Shown: positions 1 to 9,100, counted from the first letter of the stretch. The stretch: DNA of 64,000 nt from Nonomuraea soli (GCF_013761175.1 NZ_JACDUR010000001.1:62001-126000); one strand, 5' to 3'. The notes: generated from the sequence alone by a model not told the origin. Numbers and translations: made by a program.

Positions 1-381
1 GCGCACCTGGCTGCCCGACCCCGCCCCCGTCTTCGACCGCCTCCCGCTCCTGGCCACCCGGCGTGCCGTACCGGCCGGTGCGCTGTCGGGAGGCGAGCAA
101 CAGCTTCTCACCCTCGCCCCCGCCCTGGTCAGACCACCGAAGGTGCTGATCGCCGACGAGCCCTCCCTGGGCCTGGCCCCGAGGGTGGTCGAGCAGGTCT
201 TCCAGCTGTTCACCGAGCTGCGCGACAAGGGTGTGGCGCTTCTCCTGGTCGAGGAGAAGGCGACGGAGGCGCTGGCGATCGCCGACCGGGTGGCGTTCAT
301 GCGGCTGGGCCGCATCACCTGGACGGGCTCCCGGTCGGAGGTCGACGGCGAGCGGCTGGCGGCGGCCTATCTGGGGGTGTC

Positions 382-385
<4 letters not shown>
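1..385 (+). CDS. ABC transporter ATP-binding protein, LivF-like (5' end outside window)
   Basis: Only the C-terminal ~128 codons are present; the gene enters from the left edge. It shows the ABC signature LSGGEQQ, then a Walker B (VLIADEPSLGLAP) and a LLLVEE segment where the H-loop should be. The short end ...AAAYLGVS is typical of the hydrophobic amino acid (HAAT/Liv) class of ATPases. It powers uptake at the inner face of the membrane as a heterodimer with a LivG-type partner, encoded immediately downstream with a 4-base ATGA overlap. The H-loop histidine is replaced by Glu (VEEKATEAL), which is odd for an active ATPase. The substrate cannot be read from the sequence. The surrounding acyl-CoA genes make a hydrophobic carboxylic acid as plausible as a branched-chain amino acid. 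Confidence 0.85.
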
Positions 386-1109
<724 letters not shown>

Positions 1110-1113
<4 letters not shown>

Positions 1114-1718
1114 CCGGTGCTCCGCTCCACGGTGATCCCCTCGCGTCCGAGGTCCTCGATGATCCCGTCGACCAGACGCGTGGCCACGGTGCGCTCCAGG
1201 CGGCCGTGGTCACGAAGCTCTCGTACGGCGGGCACCGGGTCGGCGTCGGCGAACAGGCGCTCGTCGCCGTAGTCGACCGGCCGCCCGGTGGGGTCGATCG
1301 TCCACCACGAGGCCTCCAGCGCGATGCCGTTGGGGTCGCTGAAGTAGATCGACCGCAGGAACCCGTGGTCGATCACGTCGGTGACCTCGCAGCCGTGAGC
1401 CTTCAGCCGGTCGCGCATGCGGTTGAGCGCGTCCTCGTCCGGCAGGTGCAGCGACAGGTGGTCGAACTGGGAGGCCTTCGGGTACGGCACGCCGGCCGGC
1501 TTGGCGAAGCTCTCGATGGGCTGGTCGGTGAACTCGAAGAACGCGATGGTGTTGCCCGGCGCGACCTCGAAGAAGTAGTGGCGGAAGGCGGGGATGGCAA
1601 GCGTGGTCACCAGGCGCGCGTCGAGGACGCCGTGCCAGAAGCGCACGGTCGCGTCCATGTCCGCTGTCACCAGGGCCAGGTGGTGGACTCCCCGCCACGG
1701 AACGGAATCGGTGGCCAT
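1110..1718 (-). CDS. VOC family protein (glyoxalase/extradiol dioxygenase fold)
   Basis: A 202-residue vicinal-oxygen-chelate protein: GVHHLALVTADMDATVRFWHGVL opens the first beta-alpha-beta module and FYFSDPNGIALE-like (IYFSDPNGIALEASWW) closes the second. Metal ligands fit H in VHHLAL, H in FDHLSLH and E in IALEASW. I chose the ATG at 1718 because family alignment begins a few residues before VHHLAL; an in-frame extension to 1805 has no such similarity. It lies convergent to the LivG-like gene and 23 bases from the dienelactone hydrolase gene on the same strand. Such proteins are often metal-dependent lyases, isomerases or ring-cleaving enzymes; the substrate is not predictable. Confidence 0.85.
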
Positions 1719-1741
1719 GCCGCTGACGGTACGCCTTTCAA

Positions 1742-2464
1742 CTATCCGTGGCGAGAGGTGAAGGCCAGGATCCTGCGCCACGAGTCGGCGCACGCCTCGG
1801 CCCACTCGGTCGCCGAGCGGTCGAAGAAGGAGTGCGGCGCGCCCTCGTAGACGTGCTGCTCGACCTCGATGCCCGCCCGCTCCAGGCTGGAGCGCAGGGC
1901 GGCGAACTGCTCGGGGGTCGCGCCGCGGTCGGCGCCGCCCAGGAGCATCAGCACGGGGGAGCCGGGCCCCTTCGGCTCCCAGCCGTCGATGAAGCGCAGC
2001 GAGCCGTAGTAGCCGACGCCGCCCGCGAAGCCCTCGACCGAGGCGGCCACGCGCCAGGCATGGGCGCCGCCGAAGCAGAAGCCGACGACGAAGACCGGGC
2101 CGGGCAGGGTGGCCGCCGCCGCCCTGGCGTCGGCGTCGAGCTGTTCGTCGGTGACCTGCCGCACGTGCGGCAGGTAGTCGAAGTCGTCGCCGCGCTCGCC
2201 GGTGCCCGCCGTGCGGCCGAAGTAGTCGATGGCCACGGCGTGGAAGCCGGCCTCGGCGTAGCGCACGGCCAGGTCGCGGTAGAACGGGTGCAGGCCGCGC
2301 ACGTCGGGGAAGATGACGACGCCGCGCCCGTTGGGCTCGGCGGGCACGGCCCGGTAGGCCAGGAACGTGGTGCCGTCGGCGGAGGTGAGGGTGGTCTCGC
2401 CGTGCTCGGCGACCTCGCCCACGACAGGCGGTGCGGGCGGGCGGCTGTCAGGAGAGTGGCACAC
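1742..2464 (-). CDS. Dienelactone hydrolase family protein
   Basis: A 240-residue alpha/beta hydrolase of the dienelactone hydrolase family, probably cytosolic. The nucleophile elbow is GFCFGG with cysteine near residue 130, followed by the acid in LLGGAD and the histidine in GAPHSFFD. This Cys-Asp-His triad is diagnostic of dienelactone hydrolases as opposed to serine hydrolases. I chose the GTG start giving MCHSPDSRPPAPP, a common start in actinobacterial homologues; the longer ATG frame to 2503 adds no recognisable sequence. Family members hydrolyse enol-lactones in chlorocatechol and aromatic ring degradation, but many have other ester substrates. The VOC gene follows 23 bases downstream, so the two may be co-transcribed. 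Confidence 0.88.
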   Translation of the reverse strand: MCHSPDSRPPAPPVVGEVAEHGETTLTSADGTTFLAYRAVPAEPNGRGVVIFPDVRGLHPFYRDLAVRYAEAGFHAVAIDYFGRTAGTGERGDDFDYLPHVRQVTDEQLDADARAAAATLPGPVFVVGFCFGGAHAWRVAASVEGFAGGVGYYGSLRFIDGWEPKGPGSPVLMLLGGADRGATPEQFAALRSSLERAGIEVEQHVYEGAPHSFFDRSATEWAEACADSWRRILAFTSRHG

Positions 2465-2552
2465 AACTGACAATCTCTCGCATCGACGGCATGGACCGGG
2501 CAAGGTTCTGCTACGGACGAACGAAAACAGGGGTCACGAGCGTCCAAGGGTC

Positions 2553-3374
2553 ATGAGGTCACGCCCCACCGCCGCGGTGCTTCTCGGCCACGTGGCCCTC
2601 TACGGGCTGCTGCTCATCACGATCGACACCGCTGCTCTCCCCGAACCCTCCGACGCCGTCCGGTTCTGGCTGCGGATCGACGCCCAGGTCTTCTCCGTCG
2701 CCGCCCTGCTGCTGCTCTTCCCGACCTTCCTGGTCTACCGGGGCGACCCGCTGGGTTCGCTGCTCAGCGGCCTGATGGGCACGCCCTACCTGGTCGCCCT
2801 GGCCTGGCTGATCGGCGACGCGGCCGTCGGGCTGGCCGACTACGGTCCGCGCTGGTTCGTGGTGGCCAGGTTCGTGCTGCTGGTCTTCGCCGCGGGCACG
2901 TTCGTCGCGGGGCTGCTGGCCATCCCCGCCAACGCCGAGGCGCGGCCCGCGCGGGTCTCGGCCGCGGTGCTGGCGCACTCGTTGGGGTTCTGGCCGGTCG
3001 TGGTGGCGCTGTCGGTCGTCGCGCTGGCCGAGCCCCTGCCCGCCGGGACGGGGGTCTGGGGTGCGCGTGACGACGTGGTCTACGGGCTGTGGGCGTACTC
3101 GGCCGGGTTCGTGGCACTCGGCGTGGCCCTGGGGCTGCTCGCGCGCAGCGCCCAGCGCCGCGGCCCCACCACGGGCACGCTGATCTCCGCCGGGCTGCTC
3201 CTGCCGCCCTACCTCGTGCTGATGGAGCTGTTCACCCGCTTCGACCCCTTCCACCTGGCGCCCTACACGCCGCCCGAGTGGTACGGCTGGGCGGTGCAGA
3301 CCATCACGGTGTGGTCGGCGCTGGCGCTGATGGCGGGGGTGGGGTTCCTGTTCAGGGAACCAAGCGTGCGCTAG
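2553..3374 (+). CDS. Hypothetical polytopic membrane protein
   Basis: A 273-residue protein with about seven hydrophobic segments (for example LLGHVALYGLLLITI, VFSVAALLLLFPTFLV, WFVVARFVLLVFAAGTFV, LAHSLGFWPVVVALSVVAL). I do not recognise the family, and no catalytic motif is visible. The ATG at 2553 is the first Met next to the first hydrophobic stretch; the open frame runs upstream to 2367 but with no membrane-like sequence. The stop codon lies inside the 20-bp operator-like palindrome that precedes the acyl-CoA dehydrogenase operon, so this gene itself is probably transcribed independently of that operon. Confidence 0.7.
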   Translation: MRSRPTAAVLLGHVALYGLLLITIDTAALPEPSDAVRFWLRIDAQVFSVAALLLLFPTFLVYRGDPLGSLLSGLMGTPYLVALAWLIGDAAVGLADYGPRWFVVARFVLLVFAAGTFVAGLLAIPANAEARPARVSAAVLAHSLGFWPVVVALSVVALAEPLPAGTGVWGARDDVVYGLWAYSAGFVALGVALGLLARSAQRRGPTTGTLISAGLLLPPYLVLMELFTRFDPFHLAPYTPPEWYGWAVQTITVWSALALMAGVGFLFREPSVR

Positions 3375-3377
3375 GTT
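3358..3377 (+). promoter_or_regulatory. Operator-like palindrome, site A of shared 20-bp motif
   Basis: AACCAAGCGTGCGCTAGGTT: half-sites AACCAAGC and GCTAGGTT around four bases; eight of ten symmetric pairs match. It lies 6 bases upstream of the acyl-CoA dehydrogenase GTG start. The first 17 bases are identical to site B at 14697-14716 on the other strand. A TetR-like dimer site is inferred. Confidence 0.6.
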
Positions 3378-3383
3378 GGGTAG

Positions 3384-4487
3384 GTGGATCTCGACTTCAC
3401 CCCCGCGGAACAGTCGTTCCGCGCCGAGGTGCGCTCCTGGCTGGCCGAACACACCCCGCGCCACCTGCCGTCCCTCGACACAGCCGACGGCTTCGCCGCC
3501 CACCGCGCGTGGGAGGCGCGGCTCGCCGCCGAACGCCTGTCCGTGGTCTCCTGGCCGGAGGAGTACGGCGGGCGGGGAGCCTCCCTCATCGAGTGGCTGA
3601 TCTTCGAGGAGGAGTACTGGGCGGCCGGAGCGCCGGCCAGGGTCACCCAGAACGGCATCTTCCTGCTCGCCCCCACCCTGTTCACCTACGGCACCCCCGA
3701 GCAGCGCGCCACCTGGCTGCCGCGCATGGCCCGCGCCGACGACGTCTGGGCCCAGGCCTGGTCGGAGCCGGGCGCTGGCAGCGACCTGGCCGCACTCACC
3801 TCACGCGCCGTCCGCGCCGACGGCGGCTGGCGGCTGCACGGACTGAAGACCTGGAGCTCACGAGCCGCCTACGCCGGCCACGGCTTCGGCCTGTTCCGCA
3901 CCTCGGGCGAGCGCCACCACGGCCTGACCTACTTCCTGTTCCCCCTCGACGACGTCGAGGTGCGGCCCATCGCTCAGCTCGACGGGGAGTACGGCTTCGC
4001 CGAACTCGCCTTCGACGGCGTGTTCGTGCCCGACTCCATGGTGCTCGGCGACGTCGGCCAGGGCTGGCGCATCGCCATGGCCACCACCTCCTCCGAACGC
4101 GGGCTCACCCTGCGCAGCCCGGGCCGCTTCCTGGCCACCGCCTCCCGGCTCGTCGACCTCGCCGCCGACGCCGGCGACCCGGTGCTCCTCGACCGGGCCG
4201 CCCGCTGCTGGACCGAGGCCGAGGCCTACCGCCTGCACACCTTCACCACCGCCCGCCGCCTCATGGACGGCACGGAGATCGGCGCCGCCTCCAGCCTCGG
4301 CAAGGTCTTCTGGTCCGAGCTCGACCTGCGCATGCACACGCTCGCCATGGACCTGCTCGGCGACCGGGCCGCCGGGACGCCCTGGTACGACGGCTTCCTG
4401 TTCTCCCTGGCCGGGCCCATCTACGCCGGGACCAACGAGATCCAGCGCAACATCGTCGCCGAGCGGGTCCTGGGGCTGCCACGATGA
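3384..4487 (+). CDS. Acyl-CoA dehydrogenase (first of pair)
   Basis: A 367-residue flavoprotein that would introduce an alpha-beta double bond into an acyl-CoA. Family hallmarks are WPEEYGGRGAS near residue 55, AQAWSEPGAGSDLAAL (substrate/FAD region), the loop LRSPGRFLATASRLVDL, and the C-terminal GPIYAGTNEIQRNIVAERVLGLPR region. The Glu of the classical YEGT motif is Ala here (YAGT). The start is GTG at 3384, six bases after an operator-like palindrome. A second, shorter acyl-CoA dehydrogenase overlaps its stop by ATGA; such adjacent pairs often form alpha2-beta2 heterotetramers in actinobacterial steroid catabolism (FadE28-FadE29 type). Pairing is inferred from context. Confidence 0.92.
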   Translation: MDLDFTPAEQSFRAEVRSWLAEHTPRHLPSLDTADGFAAHRAWEARLAAERLSVVSWPEEYGGRGASLIEWLIFEEEYWAAGAPARVTQNGIFLLAPTLFTYGTPEQRATWLPRMARADDVWAQAWSEPGAGSDLAALTSRAVRADGGWRLHGLKTWSSRAAYAGHGFGLFRTSGERHHGLTYFLFPLDDVEVRPIAQLDGEYGFAELAFDGVFVPDSMVLGDVGQGWRIAMATTSSERGLTLRSPGRFLATASRLVDLAADAGDPVLLDRAARCWTEAEAYRLHTFTTARRLMDGTEIGAASSLGKVFWSELDLRMHTLAMDLLGDRAAGTPWYDGFLFSLAGPIYAGTNEIQRNIVAERVLGLPR

Positions 4488-5440
4488 ACTTCACCTTCAC
4501 CGACGACCAGGCCGACTTCGGGCTCGTCGTCCGCGACGTGCTCGCCGGCTGCCGCGACGACCGGGGCGCCGCCGCCTGGCAGCGGCTGGGGACGCTCGGC
4601 TTCTTCGGGATGCTCGTCGACGACTCGCGCGGCGGACTCGGGCTTCGGCTCGCGGACGCGCTGCCCGCCCTGGAGGAGACCGGGCGGGCGGCCATGCCCG
4701 GCCCCGTCGTCGACACCGCCGTCGCGGGCGCGCTGCTGCTCGACGGGCCCGAACTCGACAAGCTCGCCGCCGGAGCGCTCCGCGTCGCCGTGGCCGACAG
4801 CGCCTCGACCGCCGCCGACGCCGACCTGGCCGACGTGATCGTCGCCTGGCCGCGCGTGGCCTCCCGCGACGCCGTATCGTCGCAGGCTCCTCAACTTCGT
4901 GTACGGCTTGAGCCACGGCCGGGCATCGACCCCGCCAGGCCGCTGTTCACCGTCACCCTCGACGGCGACACCCGCGAACTGACGGGCTCGGCCGTAACAG
5001 CGTGGCGGGCGGCCACCGTCGCCACCGCGGCCCAGCTGATCGGGGCCGCCCGCCACCTGCTCGACACCACCGTCGCCTACGCCCGCGAGCGCACCCAGTT
5101 CGGCCGGGCCATCGGCGGCTTCCAGGCGGTCAAGCACCGGCTCGCCGACGTCGCCATCGCCGTGGAGTTCGCCGCCCCCCTCGTCCACCGGGCGGCCCTC
5201 TCCTACGAACTGCCCTCAGGCGAGCGGGACGTCAGCGCCGCCAAGGCCGCCGCCAACGACGCCGCCCGCCTCGCCGCCGAAGCGGCACTGCAGGTGCACG
5301 GCGCCATCGGCTACACCCACGAGCTGGAACTGCGCCACTGGCTGACCCGCGTGTGGTCGTGGAGCGCCGCGTACGGCACCAGCGCAACACACCGCGCCCG
5401 CGTGCGCGCCCTGGTCAGGGAGGTACCGCGATGGCCGTGA
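4484..5440 (+). CDS. Acyl-CoA dehydrogenase (second, short subunit)
   Basis: A 318-residue acyl-CoA dehydrogenase relative, shorter than the ~380 residues of homotetrameric enzymes. It begins MNFTFTDDQADFGLVVRDVL and keeps LGTLGFFGMLVDDSRGGLGL, TVAYARERTQFGRAIGGFQAVKH (FAD-binding helix) and the C-terminal ALQVHGAIGYTHELELRHWL segment. The catalytic-Glu motif is absent here too (AAYGTSAT). ATG overlaps the stop of the partner gene, and its own stop overlaps by 10 bases the start of the LLM oxidoreductase, so all three are one operon. A heteromeric dehydrogenase with the upstream gene product is the likeliest arrangement. Confidence 0.9.
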   Translation: MNFTFTDDQADFGLVVRDVLAGCRDDRGAAAWQRLGTLGFFGMLVDDSRGGLGLRLADALPALEETGRAAMPGPVVDTAVAGALLLDGPELDKLAAGALRVAVADSASTAADADLADVIVAWPRVASRDAVSSQAPQLRVRLEPRPGIDPARPLFTVTLDGDTRELTGSAVTAWRAATVATAAQLIGAARHLLDTTVAYARERTQFGRAIGGFQAVKHRLADVAIAVEFAAPLVHRAALSYELPSGERDVSAAKAAANDAARLAAEAALQVHGAIGYTHELELRHWLTRVWSWSAAYGTSATHRARVRALVREVPRWP

Positions 5441-6270
5441 AGATGAAGTACGGCGTGCCGCTCGGCCTGCTGCATCCCGCCGCGTGGAAGGACGTCGCCG
5501 TCGCCGCGGACGAGCTCGGGTTCGAATCCGTGTGGGCGCCCGAGCACCTCGTCTTCACCACCGACCTGTCCACCGCGACCTACCCGGGCACCAGCGACCC
5601 CGGCATCAGACCCGCCACGCCGATCTTCGACGCGCCCGCGTTCCTGTGCTGGCTGGCCGGGCTGACGCGCCGCATCCGGCTGGGCACCGCCGTCCACCTG
5701 TTCGCGCTGCGCCACCCGTTCGTGTCGGCGCGGGCCTTCGCCACGCTCGACGTCATCTCGACAGGGCGCGCCATCTGCGGGGTCGGCGCCGGGTGGTACC
5801 GGGGGGAGTGGGACGCGGCGGGAGTGCCCTTCGAGACGCGCGGTGCCCGGCTCGACGAGGCGCTGCGCATCGCCAGGCGGCTGTGGAGCGAGCCCGTGGT
5901 GGAGCACAGCGGGGAGTTCTACCGCTTTCCCGAGGTGGCGTTCGAGCCCAAGCCGGTGCAGCACCGGCTGCCCGTGCTGGCCGGGGGCGAGTCGCGTGCG
6001 GCCCTGCGGAGAGCGGCGACGCTGTGCGACGGGTGGATCAGCATGCCGCACACGCTGGAGTCGATCCGGCCGCAGCTGGAGGTGCTGTCGGAGCTGTCGG
6101 GCGGGCGCCGCGTGCCGGTGACGGCGCACGCCTACGACCTGGCGTCGCCCGGCGAGGTGGGGGAGTGGGCGGCGCTGGGGGTGGACCGGCTCATCGTGCG
6201 GCCGTGGAAGCGGTCGCGTGACGCGGTGGACGGGCTGAGCGCGTTCGCACGGGAGTACGGGGTGTCGTAG
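5431..6270 (+). CDS. LLM class (F420- or flavin-dependent) oxidoreductase
   Basis: A 279-residue luciferase-like TIM-barrel oxidoreductase. Recognisable segments are DELGFESVWAPEHLVF, LAGLTRRIRLGTAVHLFALRHPFVSARAFATLDVIS and GRAICGVGAGWYRGEWDAAGVPFETRGARLDEALRI. Actinobacterial members of this subgroup commonly use F420, but cofactor choice is not certain from sequence. Last gene of the acyl-CoA dehydrogenase operon, whose promoter carries palindrome A. It probably reduces or oxidises an intermediate of the same pathway. The TAG stop is followed 4 bases later by the end of the CHAP gene on the opposite strand. Confidence 0.88.
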   Translation: MAVKMKYGVPLGLLHPAAWKDVAVAADELGFESVWAPEHLVFTTDLSTATYPGTSDPGIRPATPIFDAPAFLCWLAGLTRRIRLGTAVHLFALRHPFVSARAFATLDVISTGRAICGVGAGWYRGEWDAAGVPFETRGARLDEALRIARRLWSEPVVEHSGEFYRFPEVAFEPKPVQHRLPVLAGGESRAALRRAATLCDGWISMPHTLESIRPQLEVLSELSGGRRVPVTAHAYDLASPGEVGEWAALGVDRLIVRPWKRSRDAVDGLSAFAREYGVS

Positions 6271-6274
6271 CCGG

Positions 6275-8236
6275 TCACCGGGGGGTGGCGGCGGGCTCGA
6301 GGTCGCGGTGACGACGGCCCCTCAGCGGCGCGTCCTGCACGAACCCCCCGGCCACCCGGAGGTCGGCGCGGCGGGCGTCGTGCGGGTGGCCGTCCGCCGC
6401 CGGGCGGTGGCGGCGGCCGCGGGTGGGTGCGCTCTCCTGGAAGCCCGCCTCGTCGCCGTGGACGGCGGTCTTGCGGCGGCGGCCCCGGTAGGCGGAGTTC
6501 TCGCGCGGCGCCAGGGCGTCGCGGTCGATCCCCGGGAAGGCACCCGCCGGCGAGGAGGCGGCCTGGTCGAGCCGCCGGTAGGTGGTTCGACGTCCCGAGG
6601 CGGCACGGAAGGCGTCGAACTCGGCGGTGACCTCGCCGCGCACCGGCTCGGCGGGGATCTCCCTGCGCAACCTGCGCGGCACCCGCTCGCCACGGCGACC
6701 GGCCGTCTCCGACGCCCCCGCCTCACCGGCCCCGGAGCGGCCGGACGCGCCGGCGAGATCGGCCGCTCCGGCGACGCGGCGCGCGGCGGTGCCGCCGGGC
6801 GATCCGAGGCCGTCGAGCGAGGCGGCGTCGAGGTGGGCGAGGGTGGTGGCGTCGAGGCGAGTCAGGATGTCGGTGTCGAGGGGGCTCGTGAGGTACGCCT
6901 CGTCCACCGGCGCGGCCAGGACGAGCGCAGGGTGCGGCATCTCCACGGAGCCGGAGAGGGGACCGGGGGCGGAGAGGGGACCGGAGGCGGCGATGGAGAC
7001 GGTGCCACTGGAGGACGCGAGGCCGGAGGCGGTGGCGAGGCCGGAGGCGGTGGCGAGGCCGGAGGCGGTGGCGAGGCCGGTCGCCGAGGCGAGGCCGGTC
7101 GCGGTGGCGGAGATGAGGCCGGTGGTGGAGACCGGGCTGGTGACGGAGCTGGTGACGGTGACAGAGCCGGTGACAGGGCCGGTGAGCCCGATCCCGGCCT
7201 TCGACGTCTTGCGCCGTGTCCCCGCCGTACGGCCCGCGGGCCGTACGGTGGCGCGCTTGCGGCGGCGGCCGCGGGCGGGCGTCTCGGACGCCAGCGGACC
7301 GGCGCCGGCGAGGCGGGCCCGTACGTGCCTGGTCCTGGAGAACACCAGCACCGCCAGCGCCGCGACGAGGGCCGAGCCGACCAGCGCGGGCGTGCCGAGC
7401 GCGGCCACCGGGGAAGTGGTGGCGGCGGCGACGTCGACGATCGCGGGCAGTGGCTGCGTGGTCGCCTCCTGCGTGTCGGCCGTCGCGGGCTTGGCGTGCT
7501 TGCCCTTGGCGGCTGGAGTCCCCGCCTCGGCGTCAGAGGAAGACGACGACGAAGAACCAGAGGACGAGGACGTCGCTGAAGGCGCCGGCTTGGCCGTGGG
7601 AGGGGCGGGGGCGTCGGCCGCCTTGGGCTTGGCCGGGGCGGAGGCCTGGGGCGAGGCCTCGGCGCGCGGGAACAGGGCCGTGAACTCGTTGCCCGACTCC
7701 GCGTCGCCGTAGAAGGGCGTGTCGGGCGCGAGGGTGCCCTCCTCCTTCTGCGGGGCGTTGGCGGCGTCGAGCCTGGCCTTGATCTTCTCGGGGTACCCGT
7801 ATCCGACGACCTTGCTGGTGTCTCGTTCCTTGCGCTTGGCGACCCCGCCGTCGATGTTGCCCTCGATGGTGTGGATCCGGCCGCCCTCGACGCTGGTGAC
7901 GATGCCGACGTGGTCGATGCCGTCGATGTCGTCCGACCCCGACCAGTCGTAGAAGACGAACGCTCCCGGCTTGGGCTTGGTCCCCCAGGCGCCCTGCTCC
8001 TTGAACCATTCGGCGTGGGCGACGGTCCAGGCGAACTGCCCGATCCACTCCTCGTAGCCGAGCTTGGCCGCGGCCCACGACAGGTACATGTCGCACCACG
8101 GCTGGCCGCTGTAGTCGGAGTCGGTCTCGACGTTCCTGCCGTACCAGTCGCCGAACTTGGTGTAGGCGTTCGCCTTCTCCGTGTAACCGAGCTCCTTCTC
8201 GAGCAGCTCGATGTACTTGTGCATCTCTGGTGTCAT
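6275..8236 (-). CDS. CHAP domain membrane protein with repetitive tail (putative cell-wall amidase)
   Basis: A 653-residue protein. The N-terminal CHAP domain (residues ~5-155) keeps the catalytic Cys48 (QPWCDMYLSW), His109 (IDHVGIV) and the polar residue Asn127 (EGNIDGG), as expected for a peptidoglycan amidase/endopeptidase. A low-complexity Pro/Ala/Ser linker (190-260) leads to a single membrane segment (about 279-300) followed by RTRHVRAR. The positive-inside rule puts the long C-terminal part in the cytosol and the CHAP domain outside, yet no N-terminal signal peptide is visible. Residues ~380-411 are hexapeptide-like GLATAS/GLASAT repeats. The last ~240 residues are Arg-rich and unrecognised. 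An alternative start is Met5 (8224). Confidence 0.85.
   Translation of the reverse strand: MTPEMHKYIELLEKELGYTEKANAYTKFGDWYGRNVETDSDYSGQPWCDMYLSWAAAKLGYEEWIGQFAWTVAHAEWFKEQGAWGTKPKPGAFVFYDWSGSDDIDGIDHVGIVTSVEGGRIHTIEGNIDGGVAKRKERDTSKVVGYGYPEKIKARLDAANAPQKEEGTLAPDTPFYGDAESGNEFTALFPRAEASPQASAPAKPKAADAPAPPTAKPAPSATSSSSGSSSSSSSDAEAGTPAAKGKHAKPATADTQEATTQPLPAIVDVAAATTSPVAALGTPALVGSALVAALAVLVFSRTRHVRARLAGAGPLASETPARGRRRKRATVRPAGRTAGTRRKTSKAGIGLTGPVTGSVTVTSSVTSPVSTTGLISATATGLASATGLATASGLATASGLATASGLASSSGTVSIAASGPLSAPGPLSGSVEMPHPALVLAAPVDEAYLTSPLDTDILTRLDATTLAHLDAASLDGLGSPGGTAARRVAGAADLAGASGRSGAGEAGASETAGRRGERVPRRLRREIPAEPVRGEVTAEFDAFRAASGRRTTYRRLDQAASSPAGAFPGIDRDALAPRENSAYRGRRRKTAVHGDEAGFQESAPTRGRRHRPAADGHPHDARRADLRVAGGFVQDAPLRGRRHRDLEPAATPR
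7021..7074 (+). repeat. 18-bp tandem repeat inside the CHAP gene
   Basis: Three exact head-to-tail copies of GGCCGGAGGCGGTGGCGA, with diverged copies on both sides. On the coding (minus) strand they encode the GLATAS hexapeptide series. In-frame 18-bp units imply copy-number change by slippage without breaking the reading frame. Confidence 0.85.
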
Positions 8237-8454
8237 GGAGGTTCGGGGGACCTTCCGGGGCAGCCTTCAACTTCTGTGATTGGGGAGGCTACCTGGGCAA
8301 ACGAGCGGTCAAGCACAGACCAAGGAATCGCCAACCGCGGTTCGGAACCAAAAACCGCAGGTCAAGAGGTTGCCAGATATGCCGGAAATAGGTGGTGAAA
8401 TCCGGAAAAGATCTACCTGTGACGTGTGTGATCCCTGATTCGAATGTCATTCTG

Positions 8455-8468
8455 TAGAACGTGTTCTA
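8455..8468 (+). promoter_or_regulatory. KstR-like operator upstream of PaaI thioesterase
   Basis: TAGAAC-GT-GTTCTA, a perfect inverted repeat with a 2-bp spacer. It matches the mycobacterial/rhodococcal KstR consensus TnnAACnnGTTnnA at every fixed position. It overlaps a possible -10 (TAGTAT, 8467-8472) whose start point would fall at about 8479-8480, on the ATG of the thioesterase gene, so binding would block a leaderless promoter. No KstR gene is in the window. Confidence 0.6.
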
Positions 8469-8479
8469 GTATGGGTTCC

Positions 8480-9100
8480 ATGACGATGGAGCTCACTCCC
8501 GAGTCCCGCCTGGCCGCCCACTGCGAGCTCGCCCAGCAGACCCGCGACCTGATGGACGCCGTGGCACTGACGGAGGTCAAGGAGGACGAGCTGCTGGCCG
8601 TCACGGCCGAGCTGGCGGCGCTCACCGAGCGCCTGCGAGCCGCCTCCCGCGCCACTCCGCTGCCCTTCGATATCTCGCCCGACGGCAACCTGCGCCACCT
8701 GGGCAACGCCGTCATCGGCGGCGCCAACCCCATGGCGCTGCCGCTGGTCGTCGAGATGGACGGCCTGACCGCCAGGGCGGAGGTCACCTTCCGCCCCCTG
8801 CACGAGGGCCCACCCAACGGGGTGCACGGCGGCATCAGCGCCATGGTCCTGGACCACCTGCTCGGCCAGGCCGCCGCGGCCGCGGGCTTCCCCGGCATGA
8901 CCGGCACCCTCACCCTGCGCTACCTGCGGCCCGTGCCGTACGGCACGCCCCTGGTGGCCACCGCCGAGCACACCCGCGCGGAGGGACGCAAGAGCTGGGC
9001 CGACGGCCGCATCGCGCTGCCCGACGGCACGCCCCTGGTGGAGGCGAGCGGAGTGTTCGTCATGCCGACCGCCTGGCTGGGACGGCATCCCGGCACCTGA
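8480..9100 (+). CDS. PaaI family thioesterase (hotdog fold)
   Basis: A 206-residue protein whose C-terminal ~130 residues form a hotdog thioesterase domain: LHEGPPNGVHGGISAMVLDHLLG is the typical N/H-G-G catalytic stretch, followed by GFPGMTGTLTLRYLRPVPYGTPL. It would hydrolyse acyl-CoA or aryl-CoA esters, releasing free CoA. The N-terminal ~70 residues (AHCELAQQTRDLMDAV...) are helical and less conserved. I favour the ATG at 8480 because the KstR-like box and a -10-like TAGTAT lie just before it; in-frame ATGs at 8444 and 8471 are alternatives, but 8444 would place the operator in coding sequence. A GntR regulator follows 15 bases downstream. Confidence 0.85.
   Translation: MTMELTPESRLAAHCELAQQTRDLMDAVALTEVKEDELLAVTAELAALTERLRAASRATPLPFDISPDGNLRHLGNAVIGGANPMALPLVVEMDGLTARAEVTFRPLHEGPPNGVHGGISAMVLDHLLGQAAAAAGFPGMTGTLTLRYLRPVPYGTPLVATAEHTRAEGRKSWADGRIALPDGTPLVEASGVFVMPTAWLGRHPGT

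Noticed and set aside
5518..5535. tRNA T-arm-like GGTTCGAATCC
   Set aside because: It lies inside the LLM oxidoreductase gene in frame, and no cloverleaf can be formed around it.
8237..8443. c-di-AMP riboswitch upstream of the CHAP gene
   Set aside because: Such riboswitches often precede actinobacterial wall hydrolases, but the minus-strand sequence lacks the conserved core segments.
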